DNA of 64,000 nt from Streptomyces chartreusis NRRL 3882 (GCF_900236475.1 NZ_LT963352.1:5192001-5256000); one strand, 5' to 3'; counted from the stretch's first letter, positions 15,618 to 24,194 are shown. The notes: a model not told the origin generated them from the letters alone. A program made the numbers and translations.

Positions 15618-16177
15618 CGCGCCACCTTCCTGGAGACAGCCTCGTTCGCGCCTGCCGCGATGTGGCGAACGGTGGCGCCGACTGCGATCAGGGTGGCCTC
15701 GGCCTGAGCCAGGAGGGCGGTGTCCACATGGTGTGGATGGCCGCCGGAGTTGAGCTTCTTGGCGATCTGGTTGATGTTGTGGCCGATCTTGGCGACCTCG
15801 CCACGGAGGGCGGTCAGCTCGTCGATGTAGTCGTCGAGCGGGGTTCGCTGGCCGGGCAGGGCGAGGTCTCCGTGGACGTGTGCCATGACGACGGCGCCGA
15901 CGTAGTGGGCGCCGGCGATGTTCAGCGACCGCGCCATGCGGAGGATGTTGGTCTTCTCCTCGACGCTGTAGCGAGCGTCGACTCGCTCCTTGCGCTGGCC
16001 GTTCGGGTCGGGCTTGCGCCGACGGGCGACGCGGTGCAGGGCAGCGGCTTCGGCGGCACGCGGCAGCGGAGTCGACGGGCTGTTCCCCCTCCGGCGCCCC
16101 CTGGCGCCCGAGCGCCTCCGCCACCCCCGGGGCGGAGGCATCCCCGCTGAGGCCGTCCTTGGACGGTCCAGCGGCAT
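15614..16177 (-). CDS. MobC-like relaxosome protein, damaged or uncertain N-terminus
   Basis: The conserved part (ERVDARYSVEEKTNILRMAR, then IAGAHYVGAVVMAHVHGD and GEVAKIGHNINQIAKKLNSGG) matches the bacterial mobilisation protein MobC family, which helps the relaxase at oriT. It ends 4 bp into the relaxase gene, so the two are coupled. The N-terminus is doubtful. In this frame residues 1-45 are Arg/Pro-rich, whereas an alternative frame from about 16331 gives a more natural acidic leader (MTSTATHAPARYAAGPSKDG) ending near 16070. A frameshift around 16050-16085 is likely, so the listed start may be wrong. Confidence 0.65.
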   Translation of the reverse strand: MPLDRPRTASAGMPPPRGWRRRSGARGRRRGNSPSTPLPRAAEAAALHRVARRRKPDPNGQRKERVDARYSVEEKTNILRMARSLNIAGAHYVGAVVMAHVHGDLALPGQRTPLDDYIDELTALRGEVAKIGHNINQIAKKLNSGGHPHHVDTALLAQAEATLIAVGATVRHIAAGANEAVSRKVAR

Positions 16178-16317
16178 ACCTTGCCGGCGCGTGGGTGGCT
16201 GTGCTGGTCATTCCCTCTTGCGTAGTGGGGAGTTCACGGCGCGCGTCGTGCATGAGGCGGTTCTCCGTTGGGCGTTGCTGGTGCGGGGTGGTCTCGGTTC
16301 GACCAGCTGCGGGTCGG

Positions 16318-16355
16318 TCACTCGTCCCCACGCTGACCTGCGCGGGGACGAGTGA
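16318..16355. promoter_or_regulatory. 12-bp inverted repeat, candidate oriT hairpin
   Basis: TCACTCGTCCCC (16318-16329) and GGGGACGAGTGA (16344-16355) are perfect arms around a 14-base loop. It lies between the Spd-like fragment and the MobC-relaxase pair, the usual place for an origin of transfer. It lacks a following T-run on either side, so a simple terminator is less likely. Function inferred from position and symmetry. Confidence 0.5.
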
Positions 16356-16388
16356 TGGGTGGTCGAGTGGGGGGATCGGCTGTGGGGC

Positions 16389-16925
16389 TCAGAGGGAGCC
16401 AGCGCGGGCCGTGTCGGGTTCGGCCGACTGCGACGAGGCGGCCTCGTCGAGCTCGGTCTGCAGGATGTTCTTGAGCGTTTCCGCGTCGGCCTTGCTGATC
16501 GAGAGGCCCTGGCCACGGATTGCTGCTTCGACGTGGCGGCGTGAGGCGCGTCCTCCGCGTCCTGGTTGCGTGGTTCGTGCGATGGCTAGGAGTTCGTCGG
16601 ACGCAGTGCGGGCCTGCTGATCTTCTGTCTTGGCGGAAGGGTGCGAGGACTCGGGCACATCGGCGGCAACCCGCGCCACGTCGCCTTGACCGGCTACCGC
16701 GTCTAGACCGGCTGGCTCCGGCAGACCGGAGTCGTCCTGGGCAAGAGTGGAGGGCTGGGCGCCGACACTGCCGCTGTGGCCGTGATCGGCACAGGAGTGG
16801 CCTTCGGGGGTGGGGTCAGCCACGAGCTGGTGGATCTGCCGCATCAGGACGCCGAAGGCCAGCAGGGCCGCAGTCGGGGGAACCGCGGCGACCACGTAGT
16901 CGAGGATGGGCACGGTGCTGGTGTT
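16389..16925 (-). pseudogene. DUF2637/Spd-like membrane protein, N-terminally truncated
   Basis: The minus frame reads VPILDYVVAAVPPTAALLAF then GVLMRQIHQLV, a membrane segment typical of the DUF2637/SpdB proteins of Streptomyces plasmids and integrative elements. It then has a hydrophilic tail ending with a predicted DNA-binding-like helical stretch (LLAIARTTQPGRGGRASRRH, then IRGQGLSISKADAETLKNIL). The N-terminal helices and start are missing because integrase DNA begins at about 16930. Spd proteins help intramycelial plasmid spread. No start codon with a ribosome site remains. Confidence 0.65.
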
Positions 16926-16944
16926 GCCCGTGCCGCTGACCCCG

Positions 16945-17445
16945 GACCGCAAGGAGTGGGGGAGCGCCTGGGTGGAGACGGGGCGCGTCTTCACCAAGGA
17001 GAACGGCGAGATGCTCCACTCCGCCAACGTCACACGGCGGTTCATCGAGCTGTACGAGGAGATCGGCCTCCCACCGGTCCGGCTCCACGACCTCCGCCAC
17101 GGCGCCGCGACCCTCGACCACGCGGCCGGGGCCGACCTGAAGGACATCCAGGAGATGCTCGGCCACTCCTCGATCACCATCACGGCCGACACGTACACGA
17201 GCCTGCTCCCCGAAGCGGACCTGGCGATCGCCGAGGCCGCAGCCCGGCTCGTCCCGCGCGCCCGCGCCACCTCCGAGAACACCGCTCCCGAAGCGGAGCC
17301 CGAGCCCGACGACACGGAACATCCCGGCCCGGAGTCCGTGCCGGATGATGCTGATCCGTTGGGAGGAATTCCGGAGATCAACTCTCCGTCCGCTCACGCA
17401 CCGCTCACGCAAACGGCCCCGGACGAGGAGTCCGAGGCCGAGTAG
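16945..17445 (+). pseudogene. Tyrosine recombinase (phage-type integrase), C-terminal part
   Basis: The frame reads KEWGSAWVETGRVFTKENGE, then PPVRLHDLRHGAATL (catalytic HxLRH) and LGHSSITITADTYTSLLPEA (catalytic His and nucleophile Tyr). The tail is about 75 residues longer than usual, acidic and proline-rich. The first about 250 residues, including the first catalytic Arg, are gone; the sequence upstream of about 16945 belongs to the opposite-strand Spd-like gene. Located 48 bp from the tRNA-Arg, the standard place for an integrase at its own attachment site. The element can therefore no longer excise by itself. Confidence 0.88.
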
Positions 17446-17492
17446 AAGCCCTCCCTGGGGGAGAATCCCCAGGTCAGAGCGGTAACACGTTG

Positions 17493-17565
17493 TGCCCCCG
17501 GCAGGATTCGAACCTGCGACACCCGCTTTAGGAGAGCGGTGCTCTATCCCCTGAGCTACGAAGGC
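17493..17565 (-). tRNA. tRNA-Arg (anticodon CCU)
   Basis: Reverse strand GCCTTCG...CGGGGGC pairs as a 7-bp acceptor stem with two G-U pairs. The D arm (GCTC...GAGC), anticodon stem with loop CTCCTAA (anticodon at 17532-17530), and T arm with GGTTCGAATCC are all present; CCA is not encoded. It is the intact target gene of the integrative elements to its left, whose insertion leaves partial 3'-end copies at 8962 and 10245. Confidence 0.95.
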
Positions 17566-17655
17566 AGTGGCATCGGACGCAAGCAGCGGCGTGCCTGTGG
17601 TCTGGGAGGACCACAGGCGTCAGCGTACCGGATACGGGTCGGGTGGGTGTGGGGG

Positions 17656-19341
17656 TCAGGTCAGGGGGACGTGGGTGAAGCGGCCGGCGGTGTGGAGGTC
17701 CGACTCGATGCGGGTGGCGGTTGAGATCAGTTCGGGGAGCAGGTCCGTCAGGCATGCGCGCAGGGTGTGGCGGCTCGCGTGCATCGCTGTGTTCAGGGCG
17801 GCCACGACTCTTCCGGAACGGTCGCGGATCGGGACCGCGAGGGAGCGGAGGCCCTCTTCCAGTTCCTCGTCCACGAGGGCGTAGCCCTGGGAGCGGATCG
17901 AGGGCAGGTCGAGTTGCTCGTGGTTCGCGCGGGTGTCTGCCAGTAGGACTCGTCCCAGTGCCGTCGCGTGCGCGGGCAGGCGCGTGCCCAGCGTGATGTT
18001 CACGCTCATCACCCGGCCCGTCGTCACCCTGGCCGTGTACTGGATCTCCTCGCCCGGGTCCGAGAGCACCGCCAGTGACGTCGACTCGTGGATGCGGGAC
18101 GTCAGGTCGGACAGGTGGGGCTGGGCGATTTCGGGGAGGGACGTGCGGGACAGGGGTGGGAAGCCCAGGGAGAGGACCCGGGGGGTCAGGGCGAAGGTGC
18201 GCGGGCTCGGGGTGGTCACCAGGCCCAGGTGTTCGTAGGTGATCAGTGCTCGGCGGGCCGTCGCCCGGGCCAGGCCCGTCGCCTGGGCCACCTGCGTGAG
18301 GGTCAGCTCCGGCCTGCCCTCGCCGAAGGCCGTGAGGACCGTCAGGCCCCGTGCCAGGGATTCGATGAAGTCGCGGCCCAGCTGTTGCTTGGACGCGCCC
18401 GTCCAGAGGGCCAGGTCGGCCGGGGGCGGGCCGGGCTCCGGGGGTGGTGTGCGGTGCAGTACGCGTTCCATCTCCGTCACCGCCGACCGCAACCTCGGCA
18501 GCAGGGTGGTGCGTAGGTCGTGTGCGGTGTGCCGGCTCGTGTGGCTGACCACGCTCGCCACGCAGGCGATCTTCCGGCTGTCGCCTGCGTGCGGGGACCG
18601 GACCGGTACGGAGACCGCCACCAGGCCCGGTTCGATCAGTTGGTCGTCCAGGGCCCAGCCCTCCGCGGCCGCCTCTTCCGTACGGCCGGCGAAGGCCTCG
18701 TCGTCCCGTGCGTCCGCTCCGTACGTGCGCGGCGGTACGGCCGTGAAGGACAGGTCCCTCGGGTCCGCCGCCCTGCGGTCGCGCCAGTGTTGCCAGTCGG
18801 TTTCCGTCCACTCCGTCGCGAACAGCGGGCCCGGTGCGGTGCGTTCGGCTGGGAGCAGGTCGCCGATGCGGAAGCTGAGGGACATCGCGCGGCGGCGGGT
18901 CGCCTGGTGGATGAAGCGGATGCCGTCGCGGTCGGCGACCGCGAGGGACACCGACTCGTCGAGTTCGTCGGCCAGGGCGTCCGCTCGGGCGGAGAGGAGG
19001 GAGGGGAGGCGCAGTGCGGAGAGGTAGGCGTTGCCCAGTTCCATCAGGCGGGGGGCCAGGTGTACGTCCCGGCCGTCCACACGGACGTAGTCCATGCGGG
19101 CGAGTGTCGCCGTGATGCGGTCGACCGTGGAGCGGGCGAGGCCGGTGGCTCGTTCGAGGGCGCTGAGGCTCAGGGTGCCGTTCGACTCGGTCAGCTCCCG
19201 CAGGACCGCGATGCCGCGGATCAGCGGCGTGACCGCCTCAGTGGGCGGCGACCCCGTCTGCCCGCCGGCCCGTGGTGTCGCCCCGGTCCCGTCGACCGGT
19301 GGGACCGCCCCCTGGGCGTCATGCGTGGGCTTCGCTGGCAT
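17656..19341 (-). CDS. Double IclR-family transcriptional regulator
   Basis: A 561-residue protein, twice normal length, with two complete IclR units. First unit: winged helix at about residues 40-95 (AVLRELTESNGTLSLSALER, then GLARSTVDRITATL) and effector domain to about 290. Second unit: winged helix at about 325-385 (LARGLTVLTAFGEGRPELTL, then GLARATARRALITYEHLGLV) and effector domain ending in RDRSGRVVAALNTAMHASRH. The second unit resembles PcaR/PcaU-type regulators of aromatic catabolism. Such tandem IclR proteins occur in Streptomyces. It stands alone, next to tRNA-Arg, so its target is not evident. Start taken at ATG 19341. Confidence 0.88.
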   Translation of the reverse strand: MPAKPTHDAQGAVPPVDGTGATPRAGGQTGSPPTEAVTPLIRGIAVLRELTESNGTLSLSALERATGLARSTVDRITATLARMDYVRVDGRDVHLAPRLMELGNAYLSALRLPSLLSARADALADELDESVSLAVADRDGIRFIHQATRRRAMSLSFRIGDLLPAERTAPGPLFATEWTETDWQHWRDRRAADPRDLSFTAVPPRTYGADARDDEAFAGRTEEAAAEGWALDDQLIEPGLVAVSVPVRSPHAGDSRKIACVASVVSHTSRHTAHDLRTTLLPRLRSAVTEMERVLHRTPPPEPGPPPADLALWTGASKQQLGRDFIESLARGLTVLTAFGEGRPELTLTQVAQATGLARATARRALITYEHLGLVTTPSPRTFALTPRVLSLGFPPLSRTSLPEIAQPHLSDLTSRIHESTSLAVLSDPGEEIQYTARVTTGRVMSVNITLGTRLPAHATALGRVLLADTRANHEQLDLPSIRSQGYALVDEELEEGLRSLAVPIRDRSGRVVAALNTAMHASRHTLRACLTDLLPELISTATRIESDLHTAGRFTHVPLT

Positions 19342-19462
19342 CGGCTCTCCGGTACGGCGGTCGCGGCACCCGCGGCAGTCGCGGCAGGCCTACCGTAATC
19401 CGGAACCGGTCCTGCTACCGCGCGCTGATCTGCCCGGTGCCAACGGCACCCCGTGCCGGCCG

Positions 19463-20827
19463 CTACCTCCCGCTGCCCGCCGCCACCGACTCCCGCGTCA
19501 CCCGCACCCGGTGGTCCCCCGACGGTTCCGCCTCCACCACCCTGATCACGACCCCACGCTGCCGGTCCGAGAACGTCTCTCCCGGCACGAACGTCGCGTC
19601 GGACAGTTCCGAGTGGACGTTCGGCGCGCGTGTGCAGCCGCCGCTGTCGCGGCGGGAGTCCTGGACGGTGACCGGGCCCATGCCCGTGTCCACCGTGGCG
19701 TCGACCTTGTAGATCAGGACGCCCGGGCGGCACACCGCCTCGTCGTTGCCGGCGCGGGTGCGCAGTTCGACGGCGTAGCCGGTGCTGCTGTCCAGGGGTA
19801 CGACGACCAGCTTGGAGCCGCCCGTGCGGGCCAGCGGCGTCAGGGTGAACTCCGTGGTGCCCGGAGTCGATACGCAGTGCACCTGCGCGGCGTCGAGCCA
19901 GCCCAGTTTCCACTTGTGCCAGCCGAGGAGGTCGTTGTTGGCGCCCCAGTCCTCGCTCATGATGTCCCAGTGGCCGACCGCGCCCCCGCCCTCCGCGGTG
20001 TACAGGTCGGGCAGGCCGAAGACGTGGCCGTTCTCGTGGGGGAGGACGCGGTAGCCGGTGCGGTCGTAGGAGCCGGAGCCGTCGTCCTGGCGGGAGTAGA
20101 CGAAGGAGGCGTTGGCCACGGGTATGCCGTCCGCCGTCGGCGCCTCGGGGTTGCCGGCGAAGGTGACCGAGAGGACGGTGTCGAGGGCGGAAGGGCCGGC
20201 GTTCGGGGTGACCAGTACGTTCAGCAGGTCGTACGCGCGGAAGTCCACCTTCGGGTCGGCCACGGCCACGAGGTCCTGGACCAGCGCGCGGTAGCCGGGG
20301 TCGAAGGGGGCGCCGCGCTCTATGCCGTACTCGCGGAAGGACTTCGGCATCCGCAGCCACTCCGGGATCGGGGTCGCGGGGCGGTAGTCGAGGCGGCCGT
20401 AGGAGCTGGTGCGGAACCAGTGCCGGGTCTGCGGGAAGAACTCCCGGTAGCGGTCCAGGGCCTTGCCCTCGCCGGGGGCGTCGGAGAAGTCGATCATCAG
20501 GGTGAGGGCGCGGACGGTGCCGGTGGAACGGGCGTAGCCGCCGGTGGTGGGGATGCCCTCGGACATCTGGACCTCGCGGGCGCCGCGGATCAGGCAGGGA
20601 CCGTGCGCGGAGCTGCGGGACAGGACGATCGGGCCGGCTCCGGCCGTGGTGGCGCCCGGGGCGAGGTGGCCCGTGCCGGCCGAGGTGCTGACCGTGAAGG
20701 TCAGGGCGGTCACGCAGGCGAGAGCGGCCAGACGCCGCCGGCGTATCCGGTGGCCGGGCGGCCCCGGGACATCCGACCGGGGGCGCCGGGGCTGCGAGGG
20801 CTGCGGCCGCGTGCGAGGGACCTGCAT
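19463..20827 (-). CDS. Secreted M6-family metalloprotease
   Basis: A 454-residue protein from ATG 20827, with GGGAGG 5 bases upstream. An Arg-rich n-region (residues 25-33) and hydrophobic core (LAALACVTALTFTVSTSAG) make a signal peptide, possibly Tat-like because of the RRRR. The zinc site is HENGHVFGLPD (residues 264-274), the HExxHxxGxxD of M6/immune-inhibitor-A type peptidases. GHWDIMSEDWG supplies the Met turn. Expected to act outside the cell. No partner gene nearby. An upstream ATG at 20881 is unlikely because the stretch has no signal character. Confidence 0.88.
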   Translation of the reverse strand: MQVPRTRPQPSQPRRPRSDVPGPPGHRIRRRRLAALACVTALTFTVSTSAGTGHLAPGATTAGAGPIVLSRSSAHGPCLIRGAREVQMSEGIPTTGGYARSTGTVRALTLMIDFSDAPGEGKALDRYREFFPQTRHWFRTSSYGRLDYRPATPIPEWLRMPKSFREYGIERGAPFDPGYRALVQDLVAVADPKVDFRAYDLLNVLVTPNAGPSALDTVLSVTFAGNPEAPTADGIPVANASFVYSRQDDGSGSYDRTGYRVLPHENGHVFGLPDLYTAEGGGAVGHWDIMSEDWGANNDLLGWHKWKLGWLDAAQVHCVSTPGTTEFTLTPLARTGGSKLVVVPLDSSTGYAVELRTRAGNDEAVCRPGVLIYKVDATVDTGMGPVTVQDSRRDSGGCTRAPNVHSELSDATFVPGETFSDRQRGVVIRVVEAEPSGDHRVRVTRESVAAGSGR

Positions 20828-21146
20828 GGAACCTCCCGCGCCACGGCAGCCTCCGGTCTCCGGCTGCGCCCTTGCGATCACCCTGCGTCGCGGGGTGTGC
20901 GGACGCGCGTTGGAGGAGACCGATCGTGGGTTTCCCGTGAGTAGCGGCGTGTGGCAGCCGTGTCAGGAGCGGGCCAACCTTGTGAGCCAGGTCACAAACA
21001 AAAATCCCGAGCGCGGGAAATACCGGGGACCCGGTCCCCGTTTAGCCATGTGTCCGACTGAAACGGGGAGCCTCTCCCCGGATCGCATCACCGCACACCC
21101 AGACCACGGATCACCTAGATCACCCGGACCCACCCAGGAGCACACC
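20828..21146. promoter_or_regulatory. Intergenic promoter region with nested palindromes upstream of TetR-MFS
   Basis: No gene seen in these 319 bp. A perfect 8-bp inverted repeat with one central base, CGGGGACC-C-GGTCCCCG, spans 21024-21040. CCCCGTTT (21036-21043) is repeated inverted as AAACGGGG at 21060-21067. Such overlapping palindromes are typical operators for the adjoining TetR repressor. The AT-rich piece at 20990-21010 could serve as promoter for either direction. Confidence 0.55.
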
Positions 21147-21791
21147 GTGCAGACCGCCACCCCCGCACCGCGCAAGGCGCCCCGGCCCCGTGCCGACGCC
21201 CTGCGCAACCGGGAGCGGATCGTCACCGCCGCCCGGGAGATGTTCGTCGAGCACGGCCCCGAGGTGCCGCTCGACGAGATCGCCCGCCGGGCCGGCGTCG
21301 GCAACGCCACGGTGTACCGCAACTTCCCGGACCGCGACGCCCTCGTGCGCGAGGTCGTCTGCTCCGTGCTGGACCGCACGGGCGCGGCCGGCGAGCGCGC
21401 GCTCGCGGAGACCGGGGACGCCTTCGAGGCCCTGGAGCGCTTCGTGCACACCTCCGCCGACGAGCGGATCAGTGCGCTGTGCCCGATGGTCTCGAGCACG
21501 TTCGACGAGAACCACCCCGACCTGGAGGCGGCGCGCGAGCGCGTGGAGCGGATCCTCGAGACGGTCATGGACCGCGCCAAGGCGGCCGGCCAGCTCCGCC
21601 CCGACGTGGGCGTCGGTGACCTGATGGTCGCCGTGGCCCAGCTCAGCAGGCCCCCGGCCGGCACGGCGTGCTTCAGTGCCGACCGCTTCGTACACCGTCA
21701 TCTTCAGCTGTTCCTGGACGGACTGCGGGCCCCGGCCCGTTCCGCCCTGCCGGGCGCGGCAGTGACCATGGAGGACCTCCGCCAATCCTGA
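21147..21791 (+). CDS. TetR-family repressor of the adjacent efflux pump
   Basis: GTG 21147 with AGGAG 6 bases upstream gives a 214-residue protein. HTH at about residues 25-70 (RIVTAAREMFVEHGPEVPLD, then AGVGNATVYRNFPDRDALVR). The C-terminal part resembles the SbtR-like TetR subgroup (LQLFLDGLRAP). It lies 143 bp upstream of the DHA2 efflux gene on the same strand, so both are probably one transcript repressed by this protein through the palindromes upstream. Family certain. Confidence 0.92.
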   Translation: MQTATPAPRKAPRPRADALRNRERIVTAAREMFVEHGPEVPLDEIARRAGVGNATVYRNFPDRDALVREVVCSVLDRTGAAGERALAETGDAFEALERFVHTSADERISALCPMVSSTFDENHPDLEAARERVERILETVMDRAKAAGQLRPDVGVGDLMVAVAQLSRPPAGTACFSADRFVHRHLQLFLDGLRAPARSALPGAAVTMEDLRQS

Positions 21792-21823
21792 CCGATTAGA
21801 TCCCGGCGCCACCCCAGTCACCC

Positions 21824-21852
21824 CACACAGATCTCCACAGATCTCCACCACA
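21824..21852 (+). repeat. Short direct repeat between tetR and the efflux gene
   Basis: The bases CAGATCTCCA occur twice in a row (ACACAGATCTCCACAGATCT then CCACC). It lies in the 143-bp gap and may be a leader or operator element. No assigned role. Confidence 0.5.
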
Positions 21853-21934
21853 CAGAACTCGCGGCCACGCCGGTCGTCGAGTCGTCCCTCGACGTCACCT
21901 TTTTCCGTCACCTTGTCCCGAAGTGGGTACCCCC

Positions 21935-23482
21935 ATGTCTGAAACAGCCTCAAAGGCTCTCGGCGCTCCGGCGGCCTCGCCGGACGCCGGCCGCTGGAAA
22001 GCGCTCGTCTTCATCGCGCTGGCCCAGCTGATGGTCGTCCTGGACGCCACCATCGTGAACATCGCCCTGCCCTCCGCCCAGCAGGACCTGGGCATCTCCG
22101 ACGGCAACCGGCAGTGGGTCGTCACGGCCTACGCGCTCGCCTTCGGCGGTCTGCTTCTGTTCGGCGGCCGGATAGCCGACCTGTGGGGCCGCAAGAGGGC
22201 GTTCGTCCTCGGGCTCGGCGGCTTCGCCGTCGCCTCCGCGCTCGGCGGCGCGGCGACCAACGAGGCGATGATGTTCGGCGCCCGCGCGCTCCAGGGCGTC
22301 TTCGGTGCCCTGCTCGCGCCCGCCGCGCTCTCCCTGCTCGCCGTGATGTTCACCGACGCCAAGGAGCGCGCCAAGGCGTTCGGCATCTACGGCGCGATCG
22401 CCGGTGGCGGCGGTGCCGTCGGTCTGATCCTGGGCGGCTTCCTCACCGAGTACCTGGACTGGCGCTGGACGTTCTTCGTGAACATCCCGTTCGCCATCGT
22501 CGCCGCGGCCGGTGCGTACTTCGTCATCCGTGAGCCGGAGGGCGGCCGCAACCGCTCCCCGCTCGACATCCCGGGCGTCGTCCTGTCCACCCTCGGCCTG
22601 GTCGCCCTCGTCTACGGCTTCACCCGCGCCGAGTCCGCGGGCTGGAGCGACTCCGTGACCATCGGCATGTTCGTGGCCTCCGTCGTCCTGCTCGCGACCT
22701 TCGTGGTCGTCGAGTCCAGGGTGAAGGCCCCGCTGCTGCCGCTGCGCGTGATCACGGAGCGCAACCGGGGTGGCATCTACCTCTCCCTCGGTCTCGCGAT
22801 CATCGCGATGTTCGGCCTGTTCCTCTTCCTGACCTACTACCTCCAGATCGTGAAGGGGTACTCGCCGGTCAAGACCGGGTTCGCGTTCCTGCCGATGATC
22901 GCGGGCATGATCACGGGTTCCACCCAGATCGGCACCCGCCTGATGACCCGGGTCGCGCCGCGCCTGCTGATGGGCCCCGGCTTCCTGGTCGCAGCCCTCG
23001 GCATGCTGCTGCTGACCCGACTGGAGATCGGCTCCTCGTACGCGGCCCTGCTGCTGCCGGCGATGCTGCTGCTCGGCCTCGGCATGGGTACGGCGTTCAT
23101 GCCGGCCATGTCCCTGGCCACCCAGGGTGTCGAGCCGCGGGACGCCGGTGTCGCCTCCGCGATGGTCAACACCTCGCAGCAGGTGGGCGGCGCGATCGGT
23201 ACGGCCCTGCTGAACACGATCGCCGCCTCGGCCACCACGTCCTACATCGCGGACCACATCGCCGGGGCCGGCAGCCGGTCCCAGCAGCAGCTGGTCCAGC
23301 TGGAGGGCATGGTCGAGGGCTACACGAGCGCCATCTGGTTCGCCGTCGGCATCCTCGTCGTGGCCGCCGCGATCGCCCTGACCTTCGTCAACGCGGGCCG
23401 CCCCGGCAGCGCCGCGGTGACCGGCTCCCGTTCCGGCGAGGGCGTGGCGGACGAGGTGCAGGTCCCGGTCGTCGCCCACTGA
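21935..23482 (+). CDS. DHA2-type MFS drug efflux pump (14 helices)
   Basis: A 515-residue EmrB/QacA-like transporter. Motif A GRIADLWGRKRAFVLG near residue 80 and the antiporter motif C (GGGGAVGLILGGFL) in helix 5 are clear. The start (LMVVLDATIVNIALPSAQQD) is the classic D1 motif. ATG 21935 is preferred over the in-frame GTG 21923. It follows its TetR regulator. Likely exports a lipophilic drug or dye using the proton gradient; substrate unknown. Intact and of normal length. Confidence 0.92.
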   Translation: MSETASKALGAPAASPDAGRWKALVFIALAQLMVVLDATIVNIALPSAQQDLGISDGNRQWVVTAYALAFGGLLLFGGRIADLWGRKRAFVLGLGGFAVASALGGAATNEAMMFGARALQGVFGALLAPAALSLLAVMFTDAKERAKAFGIYGAIAGGGGAVGLILGGFLTEYLDWRWTFFVNIPFAIVAAAGAYFVIREPEGGRNRSPLDIPGVVLSTLGLVALVYGFTRAESAGWSDSVTIGMFVASVVLLATFVVVESRVKAPLLPLRVITERNRGGIYLSLGLAIIAMFGLFLFLTYYLQIVKGYSPVKTGFAFLPMIAGMITGSTQIGTRLMTRVAPRLLMGPGFLVAALGMLLLTRLEIGSSYAALLLPAMLLLGLGMGTAFMPAMSLATQGVEPRDAGVASAMVNTSQQVGGAIGTALLNTIAASATTSYIADHIAGAGSRSQQQLVQLEGMVEGYTSAIWFAVGILVVAAAIALTFVNAGRPGSAAVTGSRSGEGVADEVQVPVVAH

Positions 23483-23513
23483 CGGCCGTACCGGGAAAAC
23501 CCCTTCGGGCCCT

Positions 23514-23550
23514 CCGTAGGCACGAGGAAGGGGACGCCTCGTACCTACGG
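23514..23550. terminator. Hairpin between convergent efflux and MarR genes
   Basis: CCGTAGGCACGAGG (23514-23527) and CCTCGTACCTACGG (23537-23550) form a 14-bp stem with one mismatch and a 9-base loop. Located between two convergent genes, it can end both transcripts. No long T-run follows, as is common in Streptomyces. Confidence 0.7.
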
Positions 23551-23570
23551 ATTCCAGGACCTGCCCCGGC

Positions 23571-24104
23571 TCAGCGGAGCCAGGGCAGGTCCGCACCGGC
23601 TTCGGCCGGCTGAAGTCCCTCGGCGATGATCCGCATGATCTCGCCGAGGGACTTCTGCTGTTCCGGGGTGAGCCGGTCGAAGACCGCCTGCCGCACGGCC
23701 TCCACATGACCCGGCGCGGTCTGCCGCAGCACCTCGTAACCCTCGTTCGTCAGCACGGCGAACTGGCCCCGCTTGTCGTCGGGGCAGTCCTCGCGGCGCA
23801 CCCAGCCGTTCTTCTCGAGGCGCGCGACGGCGTGCGAGAGGCGGGAGCGGGTGATCTTCGCCAGCATGGCGAGCTCCGTCATCCGCAGCCGGCGCCGCGG
23901 CGCCTCGGCGAGCTTGACCAGGAGGCCGTAGTAGACGTGCGGCATGCCCGCGTCGCGCTGGAGCTGACGGTCGAGGTGGTCGTCGAGGAGGGTGACGCCC
24001 TCCATGAACGATCGCCATACGCGCTGTTCCTCGTCGGTGAGCCAGCGCGGTTCCACGGGCTCTGCCACGGAGCCCGGTGCCGGTGCGGATGCGGGTGCCT
24101 TCAT
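23571..24104 (-). CDS. MarR-family regulator
   Basis: A 177-residue MarR protein from ATG 24104. The winged helix spans about residues 60-125: MTELAMLAKITRSRLSHAVA, then RLEKNGWVRREDCPDDKRGQ (the DxR(G) wing). It is divergent from the extradiol dioxygenase gene with 90 bp between, the standard setting for local control, and an AACAAA...TTTGTT repeat is there. MarR proteins commonly sense phenolic compounds, which fits a ring-cleavage neighbour. Binding not shown. Confidence 0.9.
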   Translation of the reverse strand: MKAPASAPAPGSVAEPVEPRWLTDEEQRVWRSFMEGVTLLDDHLDRQLQRDAGMPHVYYGLLVKLAEAPRRRLRMTELAMLAKITRSRLSHAVARLEKNGWVRREDCPDDKRGQFAVLTNEGYEVLRQTAPGHVEAVRQAVFDRLTPEQQKSLGEIMRIIAEGLQPAEAGADLPWLR

Positions 24105-24139
24105 GTCTTCCACTCTACGTGGCCCCTCCTTGAACTTTA

Positions 24140-24164
24140 AACAAATGCCCTGTACAGTTTTGTT
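24140..24164. promoter_or_regulatory. Inverted repeat in the MarR-dioxygenase intergenic region
   Basis: AACAAA (24140-24145) and TTTGTT (24159-24164), spacer 13, lie in an AT-rich patch (CTTTAAACAAATGCC...GTTTTGTTAG) unlike the surroundings. It covers the probable divergent promoters and is a good candidate MarR operator. Confidence 0.5.
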
Positions 24165-24194
24165 AGGGAACCATGTTTTGGAAGGAGCCGCAGC

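Noticed and set aside
14187..16331. A 714-residue version of the relaxase.
   Set aside because: The upstream part is shared with the MobC-like gene in another frame, and the relaxase start GTG 15617 has a ribosome site and the usual N-terminal sequence.
16389..17381. A 330-residue minus-strand protein running through the integrase region.
   Set aside because: Residues encoded above about 16930 are the complement of the integrase catalytic domain; only the C-terminal part matches Spd-like proteins.
19221..20944. Long antisense frames over the metalloprotease gene.
   Set aside because: They are GC-rich shadow frames, full of Arg/Gly/Pro, without family features; the minus-strand protein is well supported.
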